A stretch of DNA of 64,000 nt from Rhizobium sp. WYJ-E13 (GTDB lineage: Bacteria; Pseudomonadota; Alphaproteobacteria; Rhizobiales; Rhizobiaceae). Of the stretch, positions 25,427 through 35,452 are shown one piece after another. The stretch is from positions 434,001 through 498,000 of the forward strand of contig NZ_CP076853.1 in NCBI RefSeq assembly GCF_018987265.1, written 5' to 3'. A model generated the notes under the pieces. That model was not told the origin of the DNA. It was given only the letters and a program-made list of their open reading frames with translations, and did no database searches. Each line of letters begins with the position of its first letter. Position 1 is the first letter of the stretch. A program made the translations under genes and the position numbers.

Positions 25427-26439
25427 TTTACGCGCTCGATGCAGAAGTCGATGACTTCCATCAGGGCTGATTTCCAGGGGCTGTCCGGCAGCGGCGCGAG
25501 CGCGTCCCGCGCAATCGTTCCATAGTGGACTGCCCGCTGGATAGTGTCGTTCAGCGTGCCATATTTAGTGATCAGGCCAAGCGCCTTTTCCAGATTGGCA
25601 TCGCTGCCGTTGCCGCCCTCGATCGTATCGCGCCAGAAAGCGCGTTCGTCCTGCGTGCCGCGGCGATAGGCGAGGATGATCGGCAGCGTAATCTTGCCCT
25701 CGCGGAAGTCGTCGCCGACATTCTTGCCGAGATCGGCAGCCTTGCCGCCGTAGTCGAGCGCGTCATCGACGAGTTGGAAGGCGAGGCCGAGATTCATGCC
25801 GTAGGATTTCAGCGCATTGCGGCCGGACTTGTTGGTCTCGGCAACGATCGGCCCGACTTCGGCGGCGGCGGCAAAGAGTGCCGCCGTTTTGGCGCGGATG
25901 ACGGACAGGTAGTCGTCCTCGGTCGTTTCCATATTCTTTGCGACGGAGAGCTGCAGCACTTCACCTTCGGCGATGACGCAAGCTGCAGAGGAAAGCACGT
26001 CGAGTGCCTCCAGCGAGCCGACTTCCACCATCATGCGGAAGGCCTGACCGAGCAGGAAGTCGCCGACGAGAACGCTTGCCTGGTTGCCCCAGATCGTCCG
26101 CGCAGTCGACTTGCCGCGGCGCAGGTCGCTTTCGTCCACCACGTCGTCATGCAGCAGCGTTGCCGTATGCATGAACTCGACCGAGGTCGCGAGTTTGATG
26201 TGGTTCTCGCCCCGGTAGCCGAAGAGCGAGGCTGCGGCGAGCGTCAGCATCGGCCGCAGGCGCTTGCCGCCGGAGGAGATGAGATGGTTCGCCACCTCCG
26301 GGATCATCTGGACATCGGAGCCGGCCTTGGAAAGGATAAGCTGGTTCACTCGCTCCATATCGGCCTTGGTGAGGTCCACCAGCGGCTTTATGGAAGCCAG
26401 TTTGTTTTTGTTTTCTTCAAGCGGTATGACCACGCCCAA
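25423..26439 (-). CDS. ispB: polyprenyl (octa/decaprenyl) diphosphate synthase
   Basis: 338 residues from TTG 26439, which has GGAG about nine bases upstream; GTG 26433 is the alternative, while the frame further upstream is not protein-like. Both Asp-rich motifs of trans-prenyl synthases are present: 'LLHDDVVDESDLRRG' and 'QLVDDALDYGG', plus 'SGGKRLRPML' and the late 'GDDFREGKITLPIIL'. It elongates FPP with IPP to give the ubiquinone side chain, decaprenyl in most rhizobia. ubiA in this window (50761) would use the product. Its stop codon lies in a dispersed repeat. Confidence 0.93.
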   Translation of the reverse strand: MGVVIPLEENKNKLASIKPLVDLTKADMERVNQLILSKAGSDVQMIPEVANHLISSGGKRLRPMLTLAAASLFGYRGENHIKLATSVEFMHTATLLHDDVVDESDLRRGKSTARTIWGNQASVLVGDFLLGQAFRMMVEVGSLEALDVLSSAACVIAEGEVLQLSVAKNMETTEDDYLSVIRAKTAALFAAAAEVGPIVAETNKSGRNALKSYGMNLGLAFQLVDDALDYGGKAADLGKNVGDDFREGKITLPIILAYRRGTQDERAFWRDTIEGGNGSDANLEKALGLITKYGTLNDTIQRAVHYGTIARDALAPLPDSPWKSALMEVIDFCIERVN

Positions 26440-26548
26440 CGACCCGGACTCCTGTTCATTCGTTGCCTTTGACAATAGAAAGGGGCGATGGAGGCGGCAA
26501 GGGGTGAATTGTCGCTGCCAGCAAATTCGGAAGGGAAAATGACGGCAA

Positions 26549-26776
26549 ATGCATGAGCTTATCCGCGCAAACGACCCTGTCCTGCTCTCATTTGCCGAGA
26601 GCCTCATGAAGGATGCGGGCATTGCTTGCTTCATCGCCGATCAGGGCATGAGCGTGCTGGAGGGCTCGCTCGGCATGCTGTCGCGCCGCCTGCTGGTAGA
26701 CGAGGCGATGGCCGATCAAGCCCGGCGCATCTTGACCGATGCCGGCCTCGGGGCTGAGCTTCGGGAGCGGAAATGA
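26549..26776 (+). CDS. DUF2007 family small protein
   Basis: 75 residues, 'MHELIRANDPVLLSFAESLM', with the motif 'AGIACFIADQGMSVLEGSLG' followed by 'RRLLVDEAMADQARRILTDA'. This is the DUF2007 (putative signal-transducing) fold, a small alpha-beta domain of unknown function. It is divergent from the polyprenyl synthase and followed six bases later by a methyltransferase gene, so the two are probably translated together. Confidence 0.82.
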   Translation: MHELIRANDPVLLSFAESLMKDAGIACFIADQGMSVLEGSLGMLSRRLLVDEAMADQARRILTDAGLGAELRERK

Positions 26777-26782
26777 AAAAAA

Positions 26783-27559
26783 ATGACGCAGGCCGTGGCT
26801 GACACCATAGACGCCTTTCATCGCGGCCTCTTCTACATCGTCCAGCCGAAGGGTAGGGGGCATCGTGCCGGCATGGATGCCATGCTGCTAGCTGCCCTCG
26901 TCGCCGATGATCGCCCAATAAAAGTGGCCGATCTCGGTGCTGGTGCAGGTGCGGCGGGTCTTGCCGTTGCGTCCCGCCTTCCGAAGGCTGAGGTCGTGCT
27001 ATTCGAGCGATCGGCAGAGATGGCCAACTACGCCCGCCGCAGCATCGACCTGCCTGACAACGCCCATATGGCGGGCCGCGTCTCGGTCATCGAGGCCGAT
27101 GTCACGCTGACGGCCAAGGCACGCAATGATGCAGGCCTGCTCGACGAAAGCTTCGATCACGTTATTATGAACCCGCCGTTCAACGATGCCGGCGATCGCA
27201 GGACGCCGGATGCGCTGAAGGCCGAGGCGCATGCCATGACGGATGGCCTGTTCGAACGCTGGGTTCGCACGGCCGGCGCCATCATGATACCGGGCGGACA
27301 ACTGTCGCTGATCGCGAGGCCGCAATCGATCGCCGAGATCATCGATGCCTGCGGCAAGCGCTTCGGCGGCATCGAGATCACTGCCATCCATCCGCGTGAA
27401 GGGGAAAATGCCGTCCGCATCCTCGTGACGGCGATCAAAGGCTCACGGGCACGGCTGTCGTTGCGTGCGCCCCTGATCATGCACGAAGAGGGGAGCCACA
27501 AGTTCTCCCCTCTCGTCGATGATTTCAACAATGGCCGTGCAGCCTATGCCAGGCTCTGA
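26783..27559 (+). CDS. class I SAM methyltransferase, TrmN6-like
   Basis: 258 residues. SAM-binding motif 'VADLGAGAGAAGLAVASR' and catalytic motif IV 'VIMNPPFNDAGDRRTPDAL' (N-P-P-F, typical of N6-adenine or exocyclic amino methylation). The closest architecture is the tRNA1(Val) A37 N6-methyltransferase (TrmN6/YfiC) group, with the usual 'GRGHRAGMDAMLLAAL' lead-in. RNA or protein Gln substrates cannot be excluded. It sits six bases after the DUF2007 gene. Confidence 0.85.
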   Translation: MTQAVADTIDAFHRGLFYIVQPKGRGHRAGMDAMLLAALVADDRPIKVADLGAGAGAAGLAVASRLPKAEVVLFERSAEMANYARRSIDLPDNAHMAGRVSVIEADVTLTAKARNDAGLLDESFDHVIMNPPFNDAGDRRTPDALKAEAHAMTDGLFERWVRTAGAIMIPGGQLSLIARPQSIAEIIDACGKRFGGIEITAIHPREGENAVRILVTAIKGSRARLSLRAPLIMHEEGSHKFSPLVDDFNNGRAAYARL

Positions 27560-27588
27560 AGCCAATTCAGGAATTGCCCGAGAACAGG

Positions 27589-28932
27589 TTAGCCTCCGGT
27601 CACGAAGTCGAGGAGCAACTTGACGTTCAGACCGGCGATCACGACAGCGACCACATAGGCGACGGCGCTCAGCCACTTCGGGGCGACCAGTTCGCCCATT
27701 TTCGCCCTGCTCGCTGTGAACATGACGAGCGGGAAAACGGCGAAGGAAAGCTGCAGGCTGAGTACCACCTGTGTCAGGATCAGCAGTTCAGCCGTGCCTT
27801 GATCGCCGTACCAGATCGTCACGAAAGCCGCGGGAACGATGGCGATGGCGCGGGTGATCAGGCGGCGCACCCAGGGTTTCAGCCGGATTTTCAGGAAGCC
27901 TTCCATGACGATCTGCCCGGCAAGCGTGGCGGTGACCGTGGAATTCAGGCCGCAGCAGAGCAGCGCGATGCCGAAGAGCGTGGGTGCAATCGCAAGACCG
28001 AGCAGCGGCGACAGCAGCGAATGCGCCTCACCGAGTTCCACCACATCCGTCTTGCCATTGGCATTGAAGGCGGCTGCGGCAAGGATCAGGATCGAGGCGT
28101 TGATCAGCAGTGCGAAGCAGAGCGCCACGGTGGAGTCGATTGTCGCAAAGGTCAGCGCTTCCTTCTTTTCCGGCACGGTATGGCCGTAGGAGCGCGTCTG
28201 CACGATGCCGGAGTGAAGGTAGAGATTGTGCGGCATCACGGTCGCGCCCAGAATGCCGAGCGCCAGGTAGAGCATTTCCGGATTGGTGACGACCTCTGTT
28301 GTCGGTAGGAAGCCCCTGATGACGGCGCCCCATTGCGGGTCGGCAAGGAAGATCTGTACCGCAAAGCAGATCGCGATGACGCCGAGCAGCGTGATGATGA
28401 AGGCCTCGATCCAACGGAAGCCGAGCCTTTGCAGCAGAAGGATGACGAAGACGTCGAGCGCGGTGATCAGCACGCCGATTTCAAGTGGAATGCCGAAAAG
28501 CAGATTGAGGCCGATCGCCGTGCCGATCACCTCTGCAATATCGGTGGCGATGATGGCGATTTCCGCAAAGGCCCAGAGCGGCACGGCAACATAGCTCGGA
28601 TAGGCATCGCGGCAGGCCTGCGCGAGGTCGCGGCCGGAACCGATCGCAAGGCGCGCGCAAAGTGACTGCAGCACGATCGCCATGATGTTCGAAAGCAGTG
28701 CGACGGTCAGCAGCGCATAGCCGAACTTCGACCCGCCGGCGAGCGAGGTTGCCCAGTTGCCGGGGTCCATGTAGCCGACCGCTACCATATAGCCGGGGCC
28801 GAGGAAGGCTGCCGCGCGCCGCCACGTGGAACTGTGCCGTCCCGTACCAACCGAACGGTAGACGTCGGAGAGTGAAGCCTCCCCGCGCTCGGTCCGCCAG
28901 CCGCCCTTTCCATTCGGATTTATAACGTCCAT
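27589..28932 (-). CDS. mntH: Nramp-family manganese transporter
   Basis: 447 residues from ATG 28932, with an AGGTGAG site upstream. About eleven membrane helices. Nramp metal-binding motifs: '[19 protein letters not shown]' in TM1 and '[19 protein letters not shown]' in TM6. The family imports Mn2+ (and Fe2+) with protons. A Fur-type inverted repeat lies 43 bases upstream of the start. It is convergent with the methyltransferase gene. Confidence 0.94.
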   Translation of the reverse strand: MDVINPNGKGGWRTERGEASLSDVYRSVGTGRHSSTWRRAAAFLGPGYMVAVGYMDPGNWATSLAGGSKFGYALLTVALLSNIMAIVLQSLCARLAIGSGRDLAQACRDAYPSYVAVPLWAFAEIAIIATDIAEVIGTAIGLNLLFGIPLEIGVLITALDVFVILLLQRLGFRWIEAFIITLLGVIAICFAVQIFLADPQWGAVIRGFLPTTEVVTNPEMLYLALGILGATVMPHNLYLHSGIVQTRSYGHTVPEKKEALTFATIDSTVALCFALLINASILILAAAAFNANGKTDVVELGEAHSLLSPLLGLAIAPTLFGIALLCCGLNSTVTATLAGQIVMEGFLKIRLKPWVRRLITRAIAIVPAAFVTIWYGDQGTAELLILTQVVLSLQLSFAVFPLVMFTASRAKMGELVAPKWLSAVAYVVAVVIAGLNVKLLLDFVTGG

Positions 28933-28974
28933 GCCATTCTCACCTGTTTGCCAAGCCGGCACTATGCCTGACTA

Positions 28975-28995
28975 GAATGATAATGCAAGTCATTC
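28975..28995. promoter_or_regulatory. candidate Fur/Mur-type operator of mntH
   Basis: GAATGATAATGCAAGTCATTC: six-base arms GAATGA (28975-28980) and TCATTC (28990-28995) around nine bases. AT-rich and Fur-box-like. In rhizobia the Fur homologue Mur represses Mn2+ uptake genes, so manganese-responsive control of mntH is the likely meaning. Binding is inferred. Confidence 0.5.
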
Positions 28996-29125
28996 GCAAT
29001 AAGAAAGTGGAGGGTCGACGTTTTGAGAACGTGGCCATTGCGTTTGTCGTTGCAGCGCATACATGCAATGCCCTTGTAATGTGCATATGCATGCTGGCGC
29101 TGCCGATCATAGTGAAGGAAGAGAA

Positions 29126-29986
29126 ATGGCTGGATTTCTGAGAAAGCTGATGCCGAAGCGGTTTCGCGGGGACGGGATCGTCATCCCCGTCGTCAGGCTG
29201 CAGGGCGCGATCATCAGTGGCGGCGGCCAGTTTCGCCCGACCCTCAATCTCGCCAATGTCGCGCCGGTTCTGGAGAAGGCCTTCTCCGCGAAGGACACGC
29301 CCGCCGTTGCCATCTCCATCAATTCGCCCGGCGGCTCGCCCGTCCAGTCCCGCCTCATTTTCACGCGCATCCGCGAACTTGCGCGCGAAAAGCAGAAGAA
29401 GGTGCTGGTCTTCGTGGAAGATGTCGCGGCGTCCGGCGGCTACATGATCGCGCTGGCGGGCGATGAGATCATCGCCGACCCGACATCCATCGTAGGCTCG
29501 ATCGGCGTCGTCTCGGGCGGTTTCGGTTTTCCGGAACTATTGAAGAAGATTGGCGTGGAACGTCGCGTCTATACGGCTGGTGAAAATAAGGTGATCCTCG
29601 ACCCTTTCCAGCCCGAGAAGGAAAAGGACATCGAATATCTGAAGAGCCTGCAGCTCGAGATCCACCAGGTCTTCATCTCCATGGTGCGCGAGCGTCGCGC
29701 CGGCAAGCTGATGGACGATGCGACCGTTTTCTCCGGCCTCTTCTGGAGCGGCACGCGCGGCCTGGAACTCGGCCTCATCGATGGGCTCGGCGACATGCGC
29801 CAGGAACTGAAGAAACGCTACGGCCAGAAAACCAAGCTGCAGCTCATCACAGCCACCCGCGGCCTGCTCGGCCGCCGCATTCCCGGTGTCTCGCCGGTCT
29901 CGCTTGAAGGTGCGGCGTCCGGTCTCGCATCGGGGCTTGTCGAAGCGGCTGAGGAAAGGGCATTGTGGAGCCGCTACGGGCTTTGA
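29126..29986 (+). CDS. S49-family serine peptidase (SohB/SppA type)
   Basis: 286 residues from ATG 29126 (GGAAGAG upstream); an earlier in-frame start at 29063 is not supported. S49 core: 'AISINSPGGSPVQSRLIFTR', catalytic Ser in 'VAASGGYMIALAGDEI' (about 103) and general-base Lys in 'TAGENKVILDPF' (about 154). Short, single-domain form. Unlike E. coli SohB and SppA, no N-terminal membrane anchor is visible, so it is either cytosolic or held by its N-terminal amphipathic region. The next gene, 20 bases downstream, encodes a 63-residue single-helix membrane protein. Confidence 0.88.
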   Translation: MAGFLRKLMPKRFRGDGIVIPVVRLQGAIISGGGQFRPTLNLANVAPVLEKAFSAKDTPAVAISINSPGGSPVQSRLIFTRIRELAREKQKKVLVFVEDVAASGGYMIALAGDEIIADPTSIVGSIGVVSGGFGFPELLKKIGVERRVYTAGENKVILDPFQPEKEKDIEYLKSLQLEIHQVFISMVRERRAGKLMDDATVFSGLFWSGTRGLELGLIDGLGDMRQELKKRYGQKTKLQLITATRGLLGRRIPGVSPVSLEGAASGLASGLVEAAEERALWSRYGL

Positions 29987-30005
29987 CGGGAGAAACGAGG
30001 GGGAT

Positions 30006-30197
30006 ATGGCACAGCTTATCACGTTATTGATCCTCGTCTGCGCGGCCTGGTGGCTCTACCGTCGCTTCGTCTCCGACGCGCGGAAGCTTGCTGAAAAATC
30101 CCGCCGCGCCGAGAAGGAGCGCCAGACGGGAGCCATCGGCACGCTGGTGAAGGATCCGGCAACGGGTGAATATCGTCTCAAGCGGGAAGACGAATAA
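30006..30197 (+). CDS. small single-pass membrane protein
   Basis: 63 residues from ATG 30006. An N-terminal hydrophobic helix 'LITLLILVCAAWWLYRRFV', then a basic helix ('KLAEKSRRAEKERQTGAI') and a short acidic tail ('GTLVKDPATGEYRLKREDE'). I do not recognise a named family. It follows the S49 peptidase by 20 bases on the same strand, so the two are probably co-transcribed; an anchor or partner role for the peptidase is speculation. Confidence 0.7.
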   Translation: MAQLITLLILVCAAWWLYRRFVSDARKLAEKSRRAEKERQTGAIGTLVKDPATGEYRLKREDE

Positions 30198-30308
30198 CGC
30201 TTGGCGAAGCAGCATCTGGCTTTCGGCGAACACAGTGCAAAAGCCTTGACCCCTGCGGCGCTGCGTGGCACCTGTCGCGCTCTTACTCCAAGCAATCGGT
30301 GCCCTTCC

Positions 30309-31268
<960 letters not shown>

Positions 31269-31272
31269 TCCC

Positions 31273-31297
31273 GCGGCGCAAGGAACACTTGCGCCGC
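31273..31297 (+). terminator. hairpin after glyQ, probable terminator
   Basis: GCGGCGCAAG (31273-31282) and CTTGCGCCGC (31288-31297) form a perfect 10-bp stem with a five-base loop, five bases after the glyQ stop codon. The T tail is weak (CTTCCCCGTTT), so termination may be partial. Confidence 0.6.
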
Positions 31298-31367
31298 CTT
31301 CCCCGTTTGACGATCTCTGCAAAACCCGCGTAGTCTCCCGCCACATTGGCTTTTCGGGGGATTCGCG

Positions 31368-31919
31368 ATGTATATCGCTCTTGGCGTCATCGTTCTGATC
31401 GCACTCTACGTCATCTTCATCTATAACGGCCTCGTCCGTTCCCGGCAGATGGCCGAGGAAGCCTGGTCCGGCATCGATGTGCAGCTGAAGCGCCGCGCGG
31501 ACCTGATCCCGAACCTGATCGAGACGGTTAAAGGCTATGCCGCCCACGAGAAAAGCACGCTCGAAGAGGTCGTCGAGCTTCGCAACAAGGCGCAGGCCGT
31601 GCCGTCGGGTGACGTCGCCGGCAGGGCGCAGGCGGAAGGTCTGCTTGGCCAGGCGCTCGGCCGGGTGTTGGCGCTCGCCGAAGCCTATCCCGATCTCAAG
31701 GCCAACCAGAATTTCTCCGAGCTTCAGGCCTCGCTGGAAACGATGGAAAGCGAAATCCAGATGGCGCGGCGCTATTACAATGGCGCTGCCCGTGACCTGA
31801 ACGTCAAGGTCGAGAGTTTCCCCTCGAACCTCGTCGCCGGCCAGTTCGGCTTCGCCAAGCGCGAATATTTCGAAATCGCCAACGAGGCGGACCGCGCCGT
31901 ACCGACGGTCAAGTTCTGA
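31368..31919 (+). CDS. lemA: LemA family protein
   Basis: 183 residues. N-terminal membrane helix 'YIALGVIVLIALYVIFIYNG', then the LemA four-helix domain with 'EEAWSGIDVQLKRRADLIPN' and 'LIETVKGYAAHEKSTLEEV', ending 'EFEIANEADRA'-like ('REYFEIANEADRAVPTVKF'). LemA proteins usually occur next to a DUF2207 or TPM-domain membrane protein; here the DUF2207 gene is 1.4 kb downstream, with aroA in between. The molecular role is unknown; envelope stress functions have been suggested for the pair. Confidence 0.93.
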   Translation: MYIALGVIVLIALYVIFIYNGLVRSRQMAEEAWSGIDVQLKRRADLIPNLIETVKGYAAHEKSTLEEVVELRNKAQAVPSGDVAGRAQAEGLLGQALGRVLALAEAYPDLKANQNFSELQASLETMESEIQMARRYYNGAARDLNVKVESFPSNLVAGQFGFAKREYFEIANEADRAVPTVKF

Positions 31920-32002
31920 CCTTTGTCTTTGCGCAAAAACTGCTATGAGCAGTCCGATATGGCCGATCGCGGCCGCTGCAATCGACAGAAGAGACAAGCG
32001 CA

Positions 32003-33274
32003 ATGAGTAAAGCCAAGCTCACCATCATCCCGCCGGGCAAGCCGCTGGCCGGTCGTGCCGTGCCGCCGGGCTCGAAGTCGATCACCAACCGTGCGCTGCT
32101 GCTGGCAGGCCTTGCCAAGGGCACGAGCCGGCTGACCGGCGCGCTGAAGAGCGACGACACGAAATATATGGCCGAGGCGCTCAGGGCCATGGGTGTGCAG
32201 ATCGACGAGCCCGACGAGACGACCTTCGTCGTGACCGGCAGCGGTAAGCTTCATCAGCCGAAAGCGCCGCTCTTCCTCGGCAATGCCGGCACGGCGACGC
32301 GTTTCCTGACGGCTGCGGTTGCCTCCGTCGAAGGCACGGTGGTGATCGATGGCGACGAGCATATGCGCAAGCGGCCGATCGGCCCGCTGGTTGCAGCGCT
32401 GAAGTCACTTGGACTTGATGCAGAGGCGCCGACCGGCTGCCCGCCGGTAACCGTGCGCGGCAACGGACATTTCGCGTCCGGCCGCGTCGAGATCGATGCG
32501 GGGCTGTCCAGCCAGTATGTATCGGCCCTTCTGATGGCAGCACCGCTCGCCAAGCAGGGGGCCAACGCGCCTGTCACGATTGCGCTTGCCGGTACCGATA
32601 TCGGCGCCCGCGGTTATGTCGATCTGACGCTTGCCGCTATGGAGGCCTTCGGCGCCAAGGTGGAGCAGCTCGATGCGGCGACCTGGCGTGTCCAGCCGAC
32701 CGGCTATACAGCAGCCGATTTCGTCATCGAGCCGGATGCATCCGCAGCGACCTATCTCTGGGCGGCCGAAGTTTTGAGCGGCGGCAAGATCGACCTTGGA
32801 GTGGCGAACGATGCCTTCACCCAGCCGGATGCCAAGGCTTATGAGACGATCGCCAAGTTCCCGCATCTGCCGGCCGAAATAGACGGTTCGCAGATGCAGG
32901 ACGCTGTCCCGACGATCGCCGTCCTTGCCGCTTTCAACGAGACGCCGGTCCGCTTCGTCGGCATCGCCAACCTGCGCGTCAAGGAATGCGACCGTATTCG
33001 CGCCGTGTCGACGGGGCTCAACAATATCCGCGAAGGTCTGGCAGTCGAGGACGGTGACGATCTGATCGTCCATTCAGATCCCGATCTCGCGGGTCAGACG
33101 CTGCCGGCCGAGATCGACACCTTTGCCGATCATCGCATCGCCATGAGTTTTGCGCTTGCCGGCCTGAAGATCGATGGCATCACGATTCTCGACCCTGACT
33201 GCGTCGGCAAGACCTTCCCGGCTTACTGGCGCACGCTTGCGGGGCTGGGAGTAGCCTACAAAGACGAAGCCTAG
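32003..33274 (+). CDS. aroA: 3-phosphoshikimate 1-carboxyvinyltransferase (EPSP synthase)
   Basis: 423 residues. EPSP synthase fold with the N-terminal 'PPGSKSITNRALLLAGLAKG', the PEP loop 'LFLGNAGTATRFLTAAVA', 'DGDEHMRKRPIGPLVAALKS', 'SQYVSALLMAAPLA', 'VKECDRIRAVSTGLNNI' and 'FADHRIAMSFALAGLKIDG'. It joins shikimate 3-phosphate and PEP in aromatic amino acid synthesis. It looks like the class I form, although the usual Met-Arg-Pro after GNAGTA is Thr-Arg-Phe. It is unusual in lying between lemA and the DUF2207 gene. A paralogue with another substrate cannot be excluded from one window. Confidence 0.88.
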   Translation: MSKAKLTIIPPGKPLAGRAVPPGSKSITNRALLLAGLAKGTSRLTGALKSDDTKYMAEALRAMGVQIDEPDETTFVVTGSGKLHQPKAPLFLGNAGTATRFLTAAVASVEGTVVIDGDEHMRKRPIGPLVAALKSLGLDAEAPTGCPPVTVRGNGHFASGRVEIDAGLSSQYVSALLMAAPLAKQGANAPVTIALAGTDIGARGYVDLTLAAMEAFGAKVEQLDAATWRVQPTGYTAADFVIEPDASAATYLWAAEVLSGGKIDLGVANDAFTQPDAKAYETIAKFPHLPAEIDGSQMQDAVPTIAVLAAFNETPVRFVGIANLRVKECDRIRAVSTGLNNIREGLAVEDGDDLIVHSDPDLAGQTLPAEIDTFADHRIAMSFALAGLKIDGITILDPDCVGKTFPAYWRTLAGLGVAYKDEA

Positions 33275-33319
33275 GGAACGCGAGACGCCATAGGCTGAAC
33301 CGCAATCGGGGGAGGGGAC

Positions 33320-35257
33320 ATGGTCCAGCGGTTTATCGGCATTTGCTTCGCGCTATTGCTGATGCTGACGGCGCGGGCAGCCATAAGCGCAGAATTCATC
33401 GCCTCCTTCGATTCCGCCATCCAGTTGGAAAAGAGCGGCGCGATGACGGTTGCGGAAACGATCACCGTCAATGCCGAAGGCGATCGCATCCGGCGAGGCA
33501 TCTTCCGCGATTTTCCGCTGACCTTCAGGGATGCGAGCGGCCGACGCCGCAGCGTCGATTTTAGCGTCGTCTCGGTCAAGCGCGACGGCAGGGACGAGCC
33601 CTGGCACACGGAGTCCGTCACCGGCGGCATCCGCATCTATGCCGGCTCCGAAGACGTGACGATCTCTCCCGGCCGCCACCAATATGTCTTCACCTATAAG
33701 ACGAACCGTCAGATCCGTTATTTCGATGATCATGATGAGCTTTATTGGAACGTCACCGGCAACGGCTGGATTTTTCCGATCCGCTCGGCAGTAGTGACGG
33801 TCACCTTTCCGCAGGGCGTCGTGCCCGAAGATGTCATGGTCTTCACTGGCCCCATCGGTGCCACCGGCAAGAATGCTCGAGCGAACGTGGACGACGGCCG
33901 ACTGGTCGTTGCAACCACGGCTCCCCTCGGCGAGGAGGAGGGGCTGACCTTTGCCGCGAAACTGCCGAAAGGTGCGATCGATCCACCGAGCGCCGATCAG
34001 GAGAGCAGTTGGTGGTTCAGCGATAACCGTGACTATTTTATTGGTTTCGGCGGTCTTATCCTCGTATTCCTCTATTACACGCGCTCCTGGTTGAAGGTTG
34101 GCCGCGATCCGGCGCGTGAGATCGTCGTACCGCGCTGGGATCCGCCCTCCGGTATCTCTCCGGCACTCGTCAATTACATCGATAACAGGGGCTTTTCCGG
34201 CCAGGGCTGGACGGCACTTTCGGCCACGGCGCTCGATCTTGCCGTGCGTGGTTATGTCAGGCTCGACGACCTCAAGGACTCCATTATCATCCGCCGCACC
34301 GACAAGCCGCCCGGCAAGGAGAAGCTCCAGGCTGGCGAGGCGGAACTCCTGAAGGCCGTGGGCGGCAGCGGCGATACGCTCACGATCGACAAGGCCAACG
34401 GCGAAAAGGTCAAATCCGTCGGGCAGAGCTTCCGGTCTTCGATCGAACGGGAGCATCGCGGCAAATATTACAATTCCAATGCCGGTTATATCACTGGCGG
34501 CGTGATCTTGAGCGCCGCGGCCCTGGTAGCGCTCTTCGTCTTCGGTTCGCTGGAGCCGGATACGATCGTGCTGATGATCATCCCCATCGGCATTTCCATT
34601 TTCCTGTCCGTCTTCGTGGCGGGTTTTGTGAAGGCGCTGCATCCCGGCCGCTCGCTTATGAGCAAGATTTTCGCGGTCATTGCCATTGCGATCGCCGTTT
34701 TTGTGGGCTTAAGCATTCTCTCGGCCGTCGTGCTGGCGCTCGGCTCTTCGCTGATGGAATTCCACGAAACGCCCATGCTCTTTGCGGTCGGCGGCATCGT
34801 GCTCTTCAATATCCTCTATTTCTTCATCATGGGGGCGCCGACGCCGCTTGGCGCCAAGATGACGGCCGGTGTCGATGGCCTGCGGCAATATCTGACGCTC
34901 GCCGAAAAAGACCGCATGAACATGGCGGGCGCACCGCAAATGTCGCCGCAGCATTTCGAAACCCTGTTGCCCTATGCCGTGGCGCTCGGTGTCGAAAAGC
35001 CCTGGTCGCGCACCTTCGAGACTTGGCTGGCTGCGGCTTCCGCAGGGGCCGCCGCGGCCGCCTATAATCCCACCTGGTATTCCGGCAATTTCAACAGCGG
35101 CAGTTTTTCCGATCGCATCGGCAGCTTCTCCTCGTCGATGGCCTCGACGATTGCCTCCACCATTCCGTCACCGCCGCCCTCCAGTTCGTCCTCGGGTTTT
35201 TCCGGCGGCGGCTCGTCCGGCGGAGGCGGCGGTGGTGGCGGAGGCGGGGGCTGGTAA
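33320..35257 (+). CDS. DUF2207 domain membrane protein with Gly-rich tail
   Basis: 645 residues; a strong GGGGGAGGGG site precedes ATG 33320. A signal peptide ('[20 protein letters not shown]'), a large beta-rich periplasmic DUF2207 domain (about 25-230), a membrane helix near 236-255, a cytoplasmic domain, three to four further helices (about 390-510), and a C-terminal region ending in Ser/Gly repeats ('[14 protein letters not shown]', then a Gly run to 'GGW'). DUF2207 proteins pair with LemA; here the pair is split by aroA. The glycine-rich tail is typical of TPM/DUF2207 proteins. Function unknown. Confidence 0.88.
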   Translation: MVQRFIGICFALLLMLTARAAISAEFIASFDSAIQLEKSGAMTVAETITVNAEGDRIRRGIFRDFPLTFRDASGRRRSVDFSVVSVKRDGRDEPWHTESVTGGIRIYAGSEDVTISPGRHQYVFTYKTNRQIRYFDDHDELYWNVTGNGWIFPIRSAVVTVTFPQGVVPEDVMVFTGPIGATGKNARANVDDGRLVVATTAPLGEEEGLTFAAKLPKGAIDPPSADQESSWWFSDNRDYFIGFGGLILVFLYYTRSWLKVGRDPAREIVVPRWDPPSGISPALVNYIDNRGFSGQGWTALSATALDLAVRGYVRLDDLKDSIIIRRTDKPPGKEKLQAGEAELLKAVGGSGDTLTIDKANGEKVKSVGQSFRSSIEREHRGKYYNSNAGYITGGVILSAAALVALFVFGSLEPDTIVLMIIPIGISIFLSVFVAGFVKALHPGRSLMSKIFAVIAIAIAVFVGLSILSAVVLALGSSLMEFHETPMLFAVGGIVLFNILYFFIMGAPTPLGAKMTAGVDGLRQYLTLAEKDRMNMAGAPQMSPQHFETLLPYAVALGVEKPWSRTFETWLAAASAGAAAAAYNPTWYSGNFNSGSFSDRIGSFSSSMASTIASTIPSPPPSSSSSGFSGGGSSGGGGGGGGGGGW

Positions 35258-35329
35258 GCTTTCCCGCTTGACCTTTCGGGCCTTCCCGCTTAACCGCCAG
35301 ACCAACAGGCTAGGCCAATAGGCCAGAGC

Positions 35330-35433
35330 AGAGCAATTCCAGGAAAAGTGGGAACCGGTTTTCCGTCCGGGATTACGAAAAAAAAATAGGATAGAGCGCC
35401 TCCGCCGGTTCCGCTTTAGCGGGAAGCGCTCTA
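35330..35433. repeat. Rhizobium-type palindromic repeat, second family
   Basis: 'AGAGCAATTCCAGGAAAAGT' opens an element of about 100 bases containing 'AACCGGTTTTCCGTCCGGGA' and an A-run, and closing with a hairpin: TAGAGCGC (35392-35399) pairs with GCGCTCTA (35426-35433), enclosing TTCCGCT/AGCGGGAA. This type is widespread in rhizobial intergenic DNA. It fills the gap between the DUF2207 gene and purD, ending 20 bases before the purD start. Confidence 0.7.
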
Positions 35434-35452
35434 GCAGCAAAAGGGATCAGGC

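Noticed and set aside
33353..34642. 429-codon minus-strand open frame opposite the DUF2207 gene
   Set aside because: Shadow of the DUF2207 reading frame, Asp/Arg/Gly-rich, no domain.
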